Assembly (NCBI GenBank): GCA_031549115.1
Contig: JAVBQJ010000042.1
Location: 1-64,000, forward strand
Direction: 5' to 3'
DNA from: JAVBQJ01 sp031549115
GTDB lineage: Bacteria > Verrucomicrobiota > Lentisphaeria > Victivallales > Victivallaceae
DNA: 64,000 nt
Under the pieces are notes generated by a model that had not been told where the DNA came from, did not search any database, and saw only the letters and a list, made by a program, of their open reading frames with translations. Below, piece by piece: positions 52,141-60,358 of this stretch (the stretch's first letter is position 1; every line of letters starts with the position of its first letter). Both the position numbers and the translations under genes were made by a program.

Positions 52141-53385
52141 TCAATCCCGGTTCAAAGTCCACGCATTGCGCGGGGAGGGGGAACGGTTGATCCATTTGCC
52201 GTTGGTGAAGTCGGGGAAGGCGACCGGAGCCGAACCGAGGGCGATGGATTGCTCAGATAGACAGGTTACGCTCATCCAGCTGGCGCAGTCGTAAACGTCG
52301 ATCGGCGTGACCTCTTTTTCGCGGACGGCGTGAAAAAATGCCCGGAGCGCCAGCGCGTCCATGCCGGCGTGGCCGCCGATGGGGTCGTAATCCTGCCAGA
52401 TCGGGTGTTCGTACTGTTCGTAGAATTTCTCCATCGGATCCCAGGAGTGGACCCAATAGGGGTTGCCGGCGGCGTCGAGCATTTCGTCGCACGGGCTGAC
52501 GCCCTCGACGTGAATGGCGTTGGCGTCCTCCAGCCACAACCCTTTGGTTCCCTGGACCCGGCAATTGCGCGAATACGGGCGCGGCAGCGAGATGCTGTGC
52601 ACCAGGCTGATGGTCTGTCCATCGGCGCACTTGATCAGGGTGGTGACCACGTCGCCGATTTTGAAGTTGAAGTGATGCTTGCACGGCCGGTCGCGGTAGT
52701 ATTCGAGTGCGGCGTCCCGGAAGCCGGCGGCCTGCGTGGACATCGACACCAGACTGAGAAAGCGGTTGCCGCGGTTGATGTCGAGGATCTTGGCGATCGG
52801 GCCCAGACCGTGGGTCGGATACAAATCGCCGTTGCGGTGCAGATTGTGCAACGCGCGTTCGACGTCTTTCTCCAGCCACGGCATCACTTCGCTGCGCAGG
52901 TCGTGTTCGTAGCCGCATTCGCAATAAACCAGTTCGCCGAGCACGCCCTGGCGGACCATATTCATCAGGAGGAGCTCGTTGCGCCCATAGCAGCAGTTTT
53001 CCAGCATCATGCACGGCGTTTTGGTCTCCTCGGAGGCGTGGACGAGGTGCCAGAGTTCATCGAGACTGGCGGCGCCGCCGACCTCGATACCGACGTACTT
53101 GCCGCTTTTCATCACATCGCAGGCGATCGGCAGGTGCGAATTCCACGAGGTCGGCACCAGGACGGCTTCGACGTCGGTGTTGAGCATGTCATGGTAGTTG
53201 GTGAACGCCTTCGGCTCTTTTTGGCCGTTTTTGCGAAAAATACCGTTGATTTTTTCGATGGCGGCAGTGGAAAGGTCGCAGATCGCGGTGATCTCCACTT
53301 CGTCCTGCAATACGAAAATCGAAGCCAGCAGCGTTTCGGTGCGTGCGCCCAGGCCGATGATGCCTATCTTGATACGGCGTGCCAT
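52141..53385 (-). CDS. Gfo/Idh/MocA-family protein, GH109-like (NAD-dependent glycosidase)
   Basis: A 414-residue protein with an N-terminal Rossmann fold (KIGIIGLGARTETLLAS) and the C-terminal Gfo/Idh/MocA beta-sheet. Strings typical of GH109 alpha-N-acetylgalactosaminidases are present: MMLENCCYGRNELL, ECGYEHDLRSEV and LYPTHGLGPIAKI. GH109 enzymes cleave by an NAD-dependent redox mechanism. The usual Tat signal is missing, so it would be cytosolic. It is a single-gene unit, divergent from a lipoprotein gene. A plain sugar dehydrogenase remains possible. Confidence 0.75.
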   Translation of the reverse strand: MARRIKIGIIGLGARTETLLASIFVLQDEVEITAICDLSTAAIEKINGIFRKNGQKEPKAFTNYHDMLNTDVEAVLVPTSWNSHLPIACDVMKSGKYVGIEVGGAASLDELWHLVHASEETKTPCMMLENCCYGRNELLLMNMVRQGVLGELVYCECGYEHDLRSEVMPWLEKDVERALHNLHRNGDLYPTHGLGPIAKILDINRGNRFLSLVSMSTQAAGFRDAALEYYRDRPCKHHFNFKIGDVVTTLIKCADGQTISLVHSISLPRPYSRNCRVQGTKGLWLEDANAIHVEGVSPCDEMLDAAGNPYWVHSWDPMEKFYEQYEHPIWQDYDPIGGHAGMDALALRAFFHAVREKEVTPIDVYDCASWMSVTCLSEQSIALGSAPVAFPDFTNGKWINRSPSPRNAWTLNRD

Positions 53386-53470
53386 AATGTATTCCTTTCG
53401 GTTGTGATCTTATTACAATAACACTTCTATCGGATTTTTAAAGTGAATTTTCAAAATTTCGTGACGGCGG

Positions 53471-53499
53471 TTGCACTTCACGGATTGCCCGGCTATATT
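53471..53499 (+). promoter_or_regulatory. Promoter of the DUF4349-like lipoprotein gene
   Basis: TTGCAC (53471-53476) and TATATT (53494-53499) are spaced by 17 nt. The ribosome site AAGGAGG (53522-53528) and ATG (53536) follow. Confidence 0.6.
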
Positions 53500-53535
53500 G
53501 TGCTCTCGGGAAATTTACAACAAGGAGGCCGGGTT

Positions 53536-54720
53536 ATGCGTTGCTGGGACAGGATCGTGCCGGGATTGGCGATGGCGGTGGCGATGACGGGGTGCTACTC
53601 GTCTCATAATTTTATGGATGAGAGGGCCCTTCAATTTGAAGCGCCGCAGGCAAAGATGCATGCGGACGGCTTTGCCCCCGGGCCCGCCGAGATGGAGATC
53701 AGCATGGTGGATGTGGCGGCTCCGGATGTGGCGGCTCCGACTCTGCCGGTCCCGGAAGGGCGGATGATGGCGTATTCGGTCAATCTGCGCTTCGAAACCC
53801 ACGACGCGGCGAAGGCGATTCGCGAGGCGGTCGAAATGGCGCGGAAAGCCGGCGGCTATATCCTGTATGTCGATGATTACACCGTCCGGCTGCGGATTCC
53901 GGTGGCGACGGCGGAACAGTGCCTGACGGCGATGGAAGCGCTGGGGAAATTGACCTCGAAAAATATTGTCGGCGAAGACGTGACCGCGCAGGTGATCGAC
54001 GTGGATGTGCGTCTGAGCAACCTGCGCAGTTTGCAGGAAAATCTGCAAAAGCTGTTGGAGCGTACCGGAAAGATCTCCGATCTGTTGGAGGTCGAGCGGG
54101 AAATGGCGCGTATCACCACCGAAATCGAACGCCTGGAAGCGATGCGGAAAAACCTGGCCTTGCAGGTCGCCTACTATGATGTCCGCATCGCTTTTTCGAT
54201 CAATACGCCGCCGGTGGTGGCGCAGCGTTCGTCGCTTTCACTGCCGTGGGTGACGGCGCTGGGCAGCGAAGTGGGCGCTTCGCGGCTGCCGATGAACGAC
54301 AAATACGACATGCCGTTCACTTTTACTTTACCCGATGGTTTCGTCGGCATGTTTTCGGCCAACGACACCTATTATGCGATGAATGCCGAAGATGTCGTGC
54401 TCAAGCTTTCCAGCCGCGCCAACCGGAAAGACGCGGGCGTGCGCTTCTGGAACGAGCTGATACTGCGGTCGCTGCCGCAGCGCGGCTTCCTGCTTACCGA
54501 GGGCTCCGGCATCGACTCCAGCGCCTCCGGCCGGGAGTTCGCCCGGGTCACGACGCAACGTTTGCAGGGCAATGCCGCGTGGGGCTATTGGCTGCTGGTG
54601 TTCGTCGAGGAGGGCGGCTGGTTCTCCAACGGCTATGTGCACACCGTCGAATGCTGGGGCCCGGAAGAGGCTATTACGGCGCTGGATTGGCGTCCGATGG
54701 CGGATTCGGTGAAGTTGTAA
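53536..54720 (+). CDS. DUF4349-like lipoprotein
   Basis: A 394-residue envelope lipoprotein of unknown function. The N-terminus MRCWDRIVPGLAMAVAMTGC ends in a lipobox with Cys20. A DUF4349-type core follows: YSVNLRFETHDAAKAIREAV, then the beta-strand pair, and a long coiled-coil helix pair (NLRSLQENLQKLLERTGKIS, VEREMARITTEIERLEAMRK). A second, unfamiliar domain (about 230-394) replaces the membrane helix that ends many DUF4349 proteins. The ATG at 53536 has AAGGAGG 7 nt upstream and a promoter upstream of that. Monocistronic; the following region is a convergent, hairpin-rich gap. Confidence 0.75.
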   Translation: MRCWDRIVPGLAMAVAMTGCYSSHNFMDERALQFEAPQAKMHADGFAPGPAEMEISMVDVAAPDVAAPTLPVPEGRMMAYSVNLRFETHDAAKAIREAVEMARKAGGYILYVDDYTVRLRIPVATAEQCLTAMEALGKLTSKNIVGEDVTAQVIDVDVRLSNLRSLQENLQKLLERTGKISDLLEVEREMARITTEIERLEAMRKNLALQVAYYDVRIAFSINTPPVVAQRSSLSLPWVTALGSEVGASRLPMNDKYDMPFTFTLPDGFVGMFSANDTYYAMNAEDVVLKLSSRANRKDAGVRFWNELILRSLPQRGFLLTEGSGIDSSASGREFARVTTQRLQGNAAWGYWLLVFVEEGGWFSNGYVHTVECWGPEEAITALDWRPMADSVKL

Positions 54721-55004
54721 TGTTGTGTTAACATAATTTGTTCGGAAAAAGATAAAATAGAGCCGCGAAGCGGCGGTCTGCACTCCGTCATACGGAGGCG
54801 CCGATCCAGCAGGCGAATTCTGCTGGTCGCCCCCAGGCGCGCAGCGCCTCGAAAGGGGCGAAATCCAGGGAAGTGAGCCGGGAGGCGAGCGGATCCGCCC
54901 GAGGTAGCGACGGTGTAGATTGAATTGACAGCGTGAGCGACACTTCAATCTACACATGGAGCGGACGAGGCGCCGCACCGGCGGTTGAACCGGACAGGCC
55001 GCTT
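54721..55004. ncRNA. Hairpin-packed intergenic region, candidate structured RNA
   Basis: Between convergent genes, no gene is evident, but six stems occur in about 195 nt: 54762-54774 (GCCGC/GCGGC), 54783-54797 (CTCCG/CGGAG), 54806-54826 (CCAGCAG/CTGCTGG), 54835-54849 (AGGCGC/GCGCCT), the palindrome 54889-54898, and a perfect 12-bp stem 54913-54924/54944-54955. Loops are short. No promoter is clear in either direction. A structured RNA or decayed mobile element are the main options. Confidence 0.35.
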
Positions 55005-55637
55005 TTACCGAGCAGTCAAGGTTGAGGCGACACCAGGCTCCGGCGCGGTGCGGCTCAGGCGGTACTTCCCGGCGATTTCGTATTTGCCCGCTTCCAGCAT
55101 CGAATAAATTTCCGGGGTGGAGTTGAGCACGAGCGAATTGTCTTTGAGCCGCACCGTGTCATTGACCGGGAGGTAATCGTTGCCGCTCTTGCGGACGAAG
55201 GTCACGGTATGGAACTCCGGATTTTCCGGAGTTCCGGCCACCTCGAAAATGAGGAACACCGACTGAAACAGGACCGCGGTGTTGTCGTCGTAACCCTTTT
55301 GTCTCAACATGGCCCCGGTATTGGCCAGGGCGACGCAGAAACGTTTGCCGGATGCGGTGAATACGCCTCCCAGCATCGGCGGCCACGGTTTGCCGCTGTT
55401 TTCCAGGGTGACGGCTACGACGATGCGGCCGGGGATCTCGTTGTCTTCCTGAAAAGTCACATGGCCGGTTGGCAGAGTGCTTTTTTCCAGATCGGTCACC
55501 TCCCATTCGCCCAGCCAGGCTTCCGGGAACGGCTGTATGGCCGTTTCCGGGCACGGCGCCTCCAGTGTCCGGGTGACGCCGCATCCGGTCAAGAGCGCCG
55601 TCAGCGCCGCCAGTGCGAAAACTTGGAATTTACGCAT
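55005..55637 (-). CDS. Small lipoprotein of unknown function
   Basis: A 210-residue lipoprotein. The N-terminus MRKFQVFALAALTALLTGCG has a clear lipobox (LTGC, Cys19). The remainder is a compact beta-rich domain (EWEVTDLEKSTLPTGHVTF, GKYEIAGKYRLSRT) that I do not recognise. The ATG at 55637 has AGGAGG 6-7 nt upstream, an almost ideal ribosome site. It overlaps the stop of the upstream AraC gene by 8 nt, so the two are co-translated; an AraC gene coupled to a lipoprotein suggests an envelope-signal link. Confidence 0.75.
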   Translation of the reverse strand: MRKFQVFALAALTALLTGCGVTRTLEAPCPETAIQPFPEAWLGEWEVTDLEKSTLPTGHVTFQEDNEIPGRIVVAVTLENSGKPWPPMLGGVFTASGKRFCVALANTGAMLRQKGYDDNTAVLFQSVFLIFEVAGTPENPEFHTVTFVRKSGNDYLPVNDTVRLKDNSLVLNSTPEIYSMLEAGKYEIAGKYRLSRTAPEPGVASTLTAR

Positions 55638-56577
55638 AATCCACCTCCTGTTGTTCATGCAGCAACGTGTTGATATGTTTCCGGTAATCCCGCGGCGTCC
55701 GTCCGCGCCGCCGGAGAAATTGCCGGTTGAAATTCGAGAGATTGGGGAAGCCGGAATCCAGCGCGATTTCGGAGATGCTCCGGTCGCTTCGGGCCAGCAG
55801 CCGCTGCGCGTGGGCGAGGCGCAGTTCGGTCACATAGTCGGCAAAGCCGAGCCGGACGGTGCGCCGGAAAAAACGCCGGAAGCTCTCTTTGTCCATGCCG
55901 ACGGCGGCGCCGGCCGAAGCCAGCGACAGCTTTTCCCGGAAGCGGCGGCGGATGAATTGCAGCGCGCGTTCGATCCGGGCGGAATCCTCCACCGCTTCCG
56001 GCGGATGCTCCGGCGCCAGCGGCCGTCCCGGGGTTTCGGCCAGCAGCAGCAGCAAGCGCAGGAAACCCAGCAGCCGCTCGGCACCTTCGGCGTCGAACAC
56101 CGCCGGAACCAGCGCGGCAAACCGCGGATGGCCGGAAAACAGCATGCCGTTCGGCTGCTCCGCCAGCAGCCGCGCCGCCGGCTGAAATTCCGGGAGCCGC
56201 AATAGATCGCTCGCTTGCAACGCGTGGCTTATTTTGATGACCCGCAGGTCGGGGAGCGAAGGAGCTTCCGCGCCCGGCGCCGGGGAGGGGGCGTAGAAGT
56301 GCGGCACATTGGCGCCGATCAGCGCCAGCTGGCCCGGGGCGAATGCGGTGAGTTCGGAACCGATCAGAAGCCTGCCCGCGCCCGACGCCACATAGGTGAG
56401 CTCCCACTCCGGATGGTAGTGATAGATGCAGTGAAAGCCGGACCCGGCGACGGTTTCCAGCGCGATGCTCGCGTCCTCCGGCGTGGTGACCTTTTCGAAA
56501 TTGAGTTTCGGTGAACTTTTGCCGTATCGTATCACTTTTTTGCCATTTTTCAGTGGTAACTTCCCGAAAATCATCAT
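55630..56577 (-). CDS. AraC-family regulator, divergent to D-lyxose isomerase
   Basis: A 315-residue regulator. The cupin half contains IYHYHPEWELTYVASGAGRL and PGQLALIGANVPHFY; the C-terminal double helix-turn-helix contains SAGAAVGMDKESFRRFFRRT and SISEIALDSGFPNLSNFNRQ. Start uncertain: ATG codons at 56577 and 56574 have no ribosome site and follow a TATACT-like box almost directly, so initiation may be leaderless or at a downstream GTG. It probably regulates the divergent isomerase gene and its own operon with the lipoprotein. Confidence 0.85.
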   Translation of the reverse strand: MMIFGKLPLKNGKKVIRYGKSSPKLNFEKVTTPEDASIALETVAGSGFHCIYHYHPEWELTYVASGAGRLLIGSELTAFAPGQLALIGANVPHFYAPSPAPGAEAPSLPDLRVIKISHALQASDLLRLPEFQPAARLLAEQPNGMLFSGHPRFAALVPAVFDAEGAERLLGFLRLLLLLAETPGRPLAPEHPPEAVEDSARIERALQFIRRRFREKLSLASAGAAVGMDKESFRRFFRRTVRLGFADYVTELRLAHAQRLLARSDRSISEIALDSGFPNLSNFNRQFLRRRGRTPRDYRKHINTLLHEQQEVDYA

Positions 56578-56632
56578 ATAGTATACTGTAACCGTAAAAA
56601 AACAATTTTCAAGACAGGGGAGGGCGGATACC

Positions 56633-57313
56633 ATGAAACGTTCGGAAATCAATCAGCTTATTCGCGGGGCGGAAGCGTTTTTCGCCGGGTTTCAGTTCCG
56701 GCTGCCGCGTTTCGCCTCCTGGACGCCGGAGGAGTGGCGGACGCGCGGCGCCGAGGTCCGGGAGATCGCCGACTGCAATCTGGGGTGGGACATCACCGAC
56801 TTCGGCAGCGGCGACTTCGCACGCTGCGGGCTATTGCTGTTCACTGTCCGCAACGGCATCATGAACCACCCGGATTACCCCAAGGCCTATGCGGAAAAAA
56901 TCATGATTTCGCGTTCGGAGCAGGTGACGCCGATGCACTGCCACTTACTCAAACGCGAGGACATCATCAACCGCGGCGGCGGCAACCTGGTGTTCGAATT
57001 GTACAATCGCGCCGGGGAGCGCGGTTTGGGGGATACGCCGGTCGAGGTGGTGCGCGACGGTGAAATCCTGACCGTGAAAGCCGGCGCCAAATTGGTGCTG
57101 GCGCCGGGTGAGAGCATCACATTGCCGCCGGATCTCTTTCACACCTTTTACGCCGAGGCGGGAAGCGCGGTGATGATCGGCGAAGTGTCGTCGGTCAACG
57201 ACGACCACGCCGACAACTTGTTTTACCATCCGCAGAACCGCTTCCCGGCCATCGGAGAGGATGAAGCCCCGTACCGCCTCCTGGTCGGCGACTACGAAGC
57301 GTATTACCGGTAA
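56633..57313 (+). CDS. D-lyxose ketol-isomerase family protein
   Basis: A 226-residue cupin-fold sugar isomerase of the YdaE/Z5688 D-lyxose isomerase family (D-lyxose to D-xylulose, also D-mannose to D-fructose). Metal ligands are in the string PMHCHLLKREDIINRGGG (two His, later Glu), and the second His in LPPDLFHTFYAE; FELYNRAG and KLVLAPGESI match the family. The ATG has GGGAGGG about 9 nt upstream. Single gene, convergent with the GH42-like gene 31 nt away and divergent from an AraC regulator that likely controls it. It suggests use of mannose- or lyxose-containing glycans. Confidence 0.85.
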   Translation: MKRSEINQLIRGAEAFFAGFQFRLPRFASWTPEEWRTRGAEVREIADCNLGWDITDFGSGDFARCGLLLFTVRNGIMNHPDYPKAYAEKIMISRSEQVTPMHCHLLKREDIINRGGGNLVFELYNRAGERGLGDTPVEVVRDGEILTVKAGAKLVLAPGESITLPPDLFHTFYAEAGSAVMIGEVSSVNDDHADNLFYHPQNRFPAIGEDEAPYRLLVGDYEAYYR

Positions 57314-57344
57314 TCCCGGGCAGAAGGCGATAGCGGGAGTCGGT

Positions 57345-59609
57345 TTATTCCGGTTTGAGCTTTTCCCAATCCGCTTTGCTGCCCCGGAAGTATAAATAGG
57401 TGTTTTCCGGTTCGACGGCGAGCTGGAAGTTCCGGGCCGGAGCTGTTTCCACGTCGCGGAATACCTCGTATAGCGCGGTTGCTTCGGGAAAGTGCAGCCG
57501 GACTTCGGTGGTGTCGCGTCGGGTATTGAAGCCGATGAAGCTTTCATTCAGGAACAGCGTGTCGGAGCTTTCCATATACTCCTGTCCGCCGGCTTGGCGC
57601 AGGGCGTAACGCAGTACGCCGGGGGCCAGAATCGGCGAGGTCGAATAGATCGCCGTCCAACCGTCATGGGTTTTTTCCACCAGTGACGGCAATTGCGTTT
57701 CAGCCTGGCATCCGAGGATGGTCACCGCCGGGTCGGGGACATAGACCGCCGGAGCGAAGGTATATTCTGCCGCCTGCGGATCGCAACTTTCCGGTACGGT
57801 CAGGACGCCGAGGCGCTCGGCGGGGTCGAATCCGGCTTCCAGCAATGTTGCTGTCGGCGTCATCTGCCAGGTCAGCGGCCTTTCGGCAATCGCCATTTCC
57901 ATGCCGGTCAGGCGGCTCATATTGGCCAGGGATAATGCTCCGGTGCCGTCGATCAAGCCGTCGCACCACAGGAATATTGCGGTGGCATGATTGGCTTTCA
58001 TAGTTGCATGAACGACTTCCCGCTCCGCATCGCTGATGGCGGTGGTCAGAAAGAATACATACACCTTATAGGCGGAATCTTTGACCTGATCGAGAAAAAT
58101 CATATCGTATGCCGCACCGAAGCGTCCCCAGTTGAAGCGGGGATAATCGATCAATGCGAAGCCGCGGGTCGGTCCCTGCCGCTCCAGGTCGCGTCCCAGA
58201 TAGCGGGCCATGTCCATATCCACTACAAATGCCGTCTCCGCGCCGCTTTTCCGGGAGGTGTACAAGGAGCGCTCGAAAATATCGCTCATCGCCTGCCACA
58301 TCGGCATCAGTTCCGGAACGTCGAATTTGTAGTCCATCTGCCATAGATACGGATATTGTCCCTGGGTCATGGCGCCCGCGAATGCCGCTTTCTGCTTGTT
58401 GACGGTTGACCGCAGATCCGGGGTGGCGCCATAACCCTTGTCGGAACCGACATGAGTGCGGACGTCATTCTGGTAAACCAGAATCTTGTTCATTTTTCCG
58501 AGACCGGTGGTCACCTGGGTCGGCGCGTAAAAGCCGTGATCGGAGATATTATCCCGTCCGGGGTACGAGGGCCACAAATCGAGGAAATCCACCGGTACGT
58601 CCTGCAGATATTCCCGGACCCGGGCACTGCCGAGCGGGTTGTTGCCGTCGGGGGCATAGCCCCAATTCCCGGTCAGAGTGGAGCCGTGACGCACCCCGAC
58701 CAGAGCCTGATTGTGGGTGGCGGATTTGATGGTTTGGGCGAAATCGACGATGAATTGCGCATACGCCTGTGCCTGAAAATCCTCCGTGTCCGCAACCCGG
58801 CGGTGTTCGGCCGGTGCGAAAAGCAATGGATAACGCGAGGTGCCTGCCGCGTAATCGGCTTGCGGTGTGGCCGTGGCCAGCGTGACAGCGACATCCTGCC
58901 AGGCGTTTTGCAGCGCCTCATCCGTGACGTAACGGTGTTGCAGGAAGGCACGGAATCCGGCGAGGGCGGCCGGGGTCGTCCACGACTGCTCCCAGTTGCA
59001 ATCCAGACTCTTGCCGTTGAACAGAGTGTAGCCGATGACCATTTCCCGGTAAGGCGAACTCTGGATGTGTGCCGCCAGCTGCCGCAATGCTTCGCGGGCG
59101 TCCCGGCGCCAGACACCGGACAGGTAGTCCGGCAGTTCGACGCCATCGGGGGTTGTCATGGTGTGCTCCGGGTTCTTTCGGCACCACCAGCGGCTGCCGT
59201 CCAGCGCCACCTTCAACAGAATCCGGGCATCGGGGTTGGCTTCGCGAATGCGTGCCAGCTGTCCATCCAGATAGCTCCAGTCGTATTGACCGGGTCCGGT
59301 CCAGGTGGTTCCGTACGGCAGCCCGTACATCGATTCGCCCAGTGCGAACAGGAAGCGGGCGGTGGAGAAGCCCGCATCGTGAAGCAGATGACGCAGCTCC
59401 GCATCGCTGCAATAGGCGTTGACAATGGCGTCGAAACCGAGGCCGGTGACTGGTTTGCCGTTGACCCGGATGCCCGCCGCGCCCATCACGTCGCCGATTT
59501 CGGCACGGATGGGGGGCGGCGAAGCAAGAATCGCGTCGGCGTCAGGCGTGTTGCCGGCGGAAAGAGCAAGCGCCCCGAAGCCGCACAAGATGAAGGAAAA
59601 ATATTTCAT
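57345..59609 (-). CDS. Exported GH42-like glycoside hydrolase with atypical acid/base motif
   Basis: A 754-residue exported protein with signal segment MKYFSFILCGFGALALSAG. The TIM-barrel section follows the GH42 pattern (YDWSYLDGQLARIREANPDA; FRAFLQHRYVTDEALQNAWQ), then a trimerisation-like domain (HATAIFLWCDGLID) and a C-terminal beta-domain. At the place where GH42 enzymes have Asn-Glu (acid/base) it reads GYTLFNGKSLDC, with Gly after the Asn, so activity or family placement is doubtful. It follows the pseudopilin by 7 nt, with no clear ribosome site (coupled translation). Confidence 0.62.
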   Translation of the reverse strand: MKYFSFILCGFGALALSAGNTPDADAILASPPPIRAEIGDVMGAAGIRVNGKPVTGLGFDAIVNAYCSDAELRHLLHDAGFSTARFLFALGESMYGLPYGTTWTGPGQYDWSYLDGQLARIREANPDARILLKVALDGSRWWCRKNPEHTMTTPDGVELPDYLSGVWRRDAREALRQLAAHIQSSPYREMVIGYTLFNGKSLDCNWEQSWTTPAALAGFRAFLQHRYVTDEALQNAWQDVAVTLATATPQADYAAGTSRYPLLFAPAEHRRVADTEDFQAQAYAQFIVDFAQTIKSATHNQALVGVRHGSTLTGNWGYAPDGNNPLGSARVREYLQDVPVDFLDLWPSYPGRDNISDHGFYAPTQVTTGLGKMNKILVYQNDVRTHVGSDKGYGATPDLRSTVNKQKAAFAGAMTQGQYPYLWQMDYKFDVPELMPMWQAMSDIFERSLYTSRKSGAETAFVVDMDMARYLGRDLERQGPTRGFALIDYPRFNWGRFGAAYDMIFLDQVKDSAYKVYVFFLTTAISDAEREVVHATMKANHATAIFLWCDGLIDGTGALSLANMSRLTGMEMAIAERPLTWQMTPTATLLEAGFDPAERLGVLTVPESCDPQAAEYTFAPAVYVPDPAVTILGCQAETQLPSLVEKTHDGWTAIYSTSPILAPGVLRYALRQAGGQEYMESSDTLFLNESFIGFNTRRDTTEVRLHFPEATALYEVFRDVETAPARNFQLAVEPENTYLYFRGSKADWEKLKPE

Positions 59610-59616
59610 ATGAATG

Positions 59617-60333
59617 TTACTGTTCTGATTTGATGAACCAATGATCGATATTTTCCATCTCTTTCGGCACCAAAGATGCGGCGTGACCGTCGGCAAACGC
59701 GGCATTGGTCCGGTTACTGTGGTAGGTCATGACCGGGAGACTGTAGGTTTTCCAATCGCTCCAACTGCCGCCGCCGAAGTTTTTCGGTGCCCACGGTTCG
59801 GTGCGAAGAAAGGTACAGACTTGAAACGGCGAATCGAAGTAAGTCACGATGTCCGATCCGAGATTGGCGGCGTTGTGATCGAGTGTGAAGGTACTTTTTA
59901 TGGTGGCGACGCCTCCATTCATACAGTAAGCGCTCTCCGGATTGGTGGGACTGGTGGCATGCGGGGAACTGCTGTCGAAGCTTTCTGAGGCCCGGCTCGG
60001 ACAGCGGAACATATCGGGAGCAAGGCCTCCGTCCTCGACCAGCATTCGACCCCAATTTTTCGGATAGCTGCAATAACCGTCCTGGCGGTTCCAGCTGTAG
60101 CAACCGCCGAAATAAGCGCCGCAGTCCAGATTGCCGGGCATGGCGCCGTTGTTATCGTTGTTGTAAATGGCCGAAGCGATACCGAATTGTTTGAGATTGC
60201 TGATGCATTTGGCGGACTGCGCCGCCGCCCGCGCTTTGGACAGCGCCGGGAGCAGCATACTGGCGAGGATCGCGATAATGGCTATCACGACCAGCAGCTC
60301 TATCAATGTGAAATAACGGGGAAACAGTTTCAT
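59617..60333 (-). CDS. Prepilin-like H-X9-DG domain protein 3
   Basis: A 238-residue protein with PRYFTLIELLVVIAIIAILA (Tyr at -1, Glu +5), then SMLLPALSKARAAAQSAKC and a beta-rich region with four Cys. It closes with YHSNRTNAAFADGHAASL, an exact H-x9-DG. AGGAGG lies about 11 nt before the ATG. It lies 25 nt downstream of the GHL6-like gene and 7 nt upstream of the GH42-like gene, the same pseudopilin-before-glycosidase order as in islands 1 and 3. Confidence 0.85.
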   Translation of the reverse strand: MKLFPRYFTLIELLVVIAIIAILASMLLPALSKARAAAQSAKCISNLKQFGIASAIYNNDNNGAMPGNLDCGAYFGGCYSWNRQDGYCSYPKNWGRMLVEDGGLAPDMFRCPSRASESFDSSSPHATSPTNPESAYCMNGGVATIKSTFTLDHNAANLGSDIVTYFDSPFQVCTFLRTEPWAPKNFGGGSWSDWKTYSLPVMTYHSNRTNAAFADGHAASLVPKEMENIDHWFIKSEQ

Positions 60334-60358
60334 TTTTTCAAGCCTCCTGATTTTGGTT

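Noticed and set aside
58452..59633. Long forward frame opposite the GH42-like gene
   Set aside because: Mirror of the real coding frame, no conserved motif.
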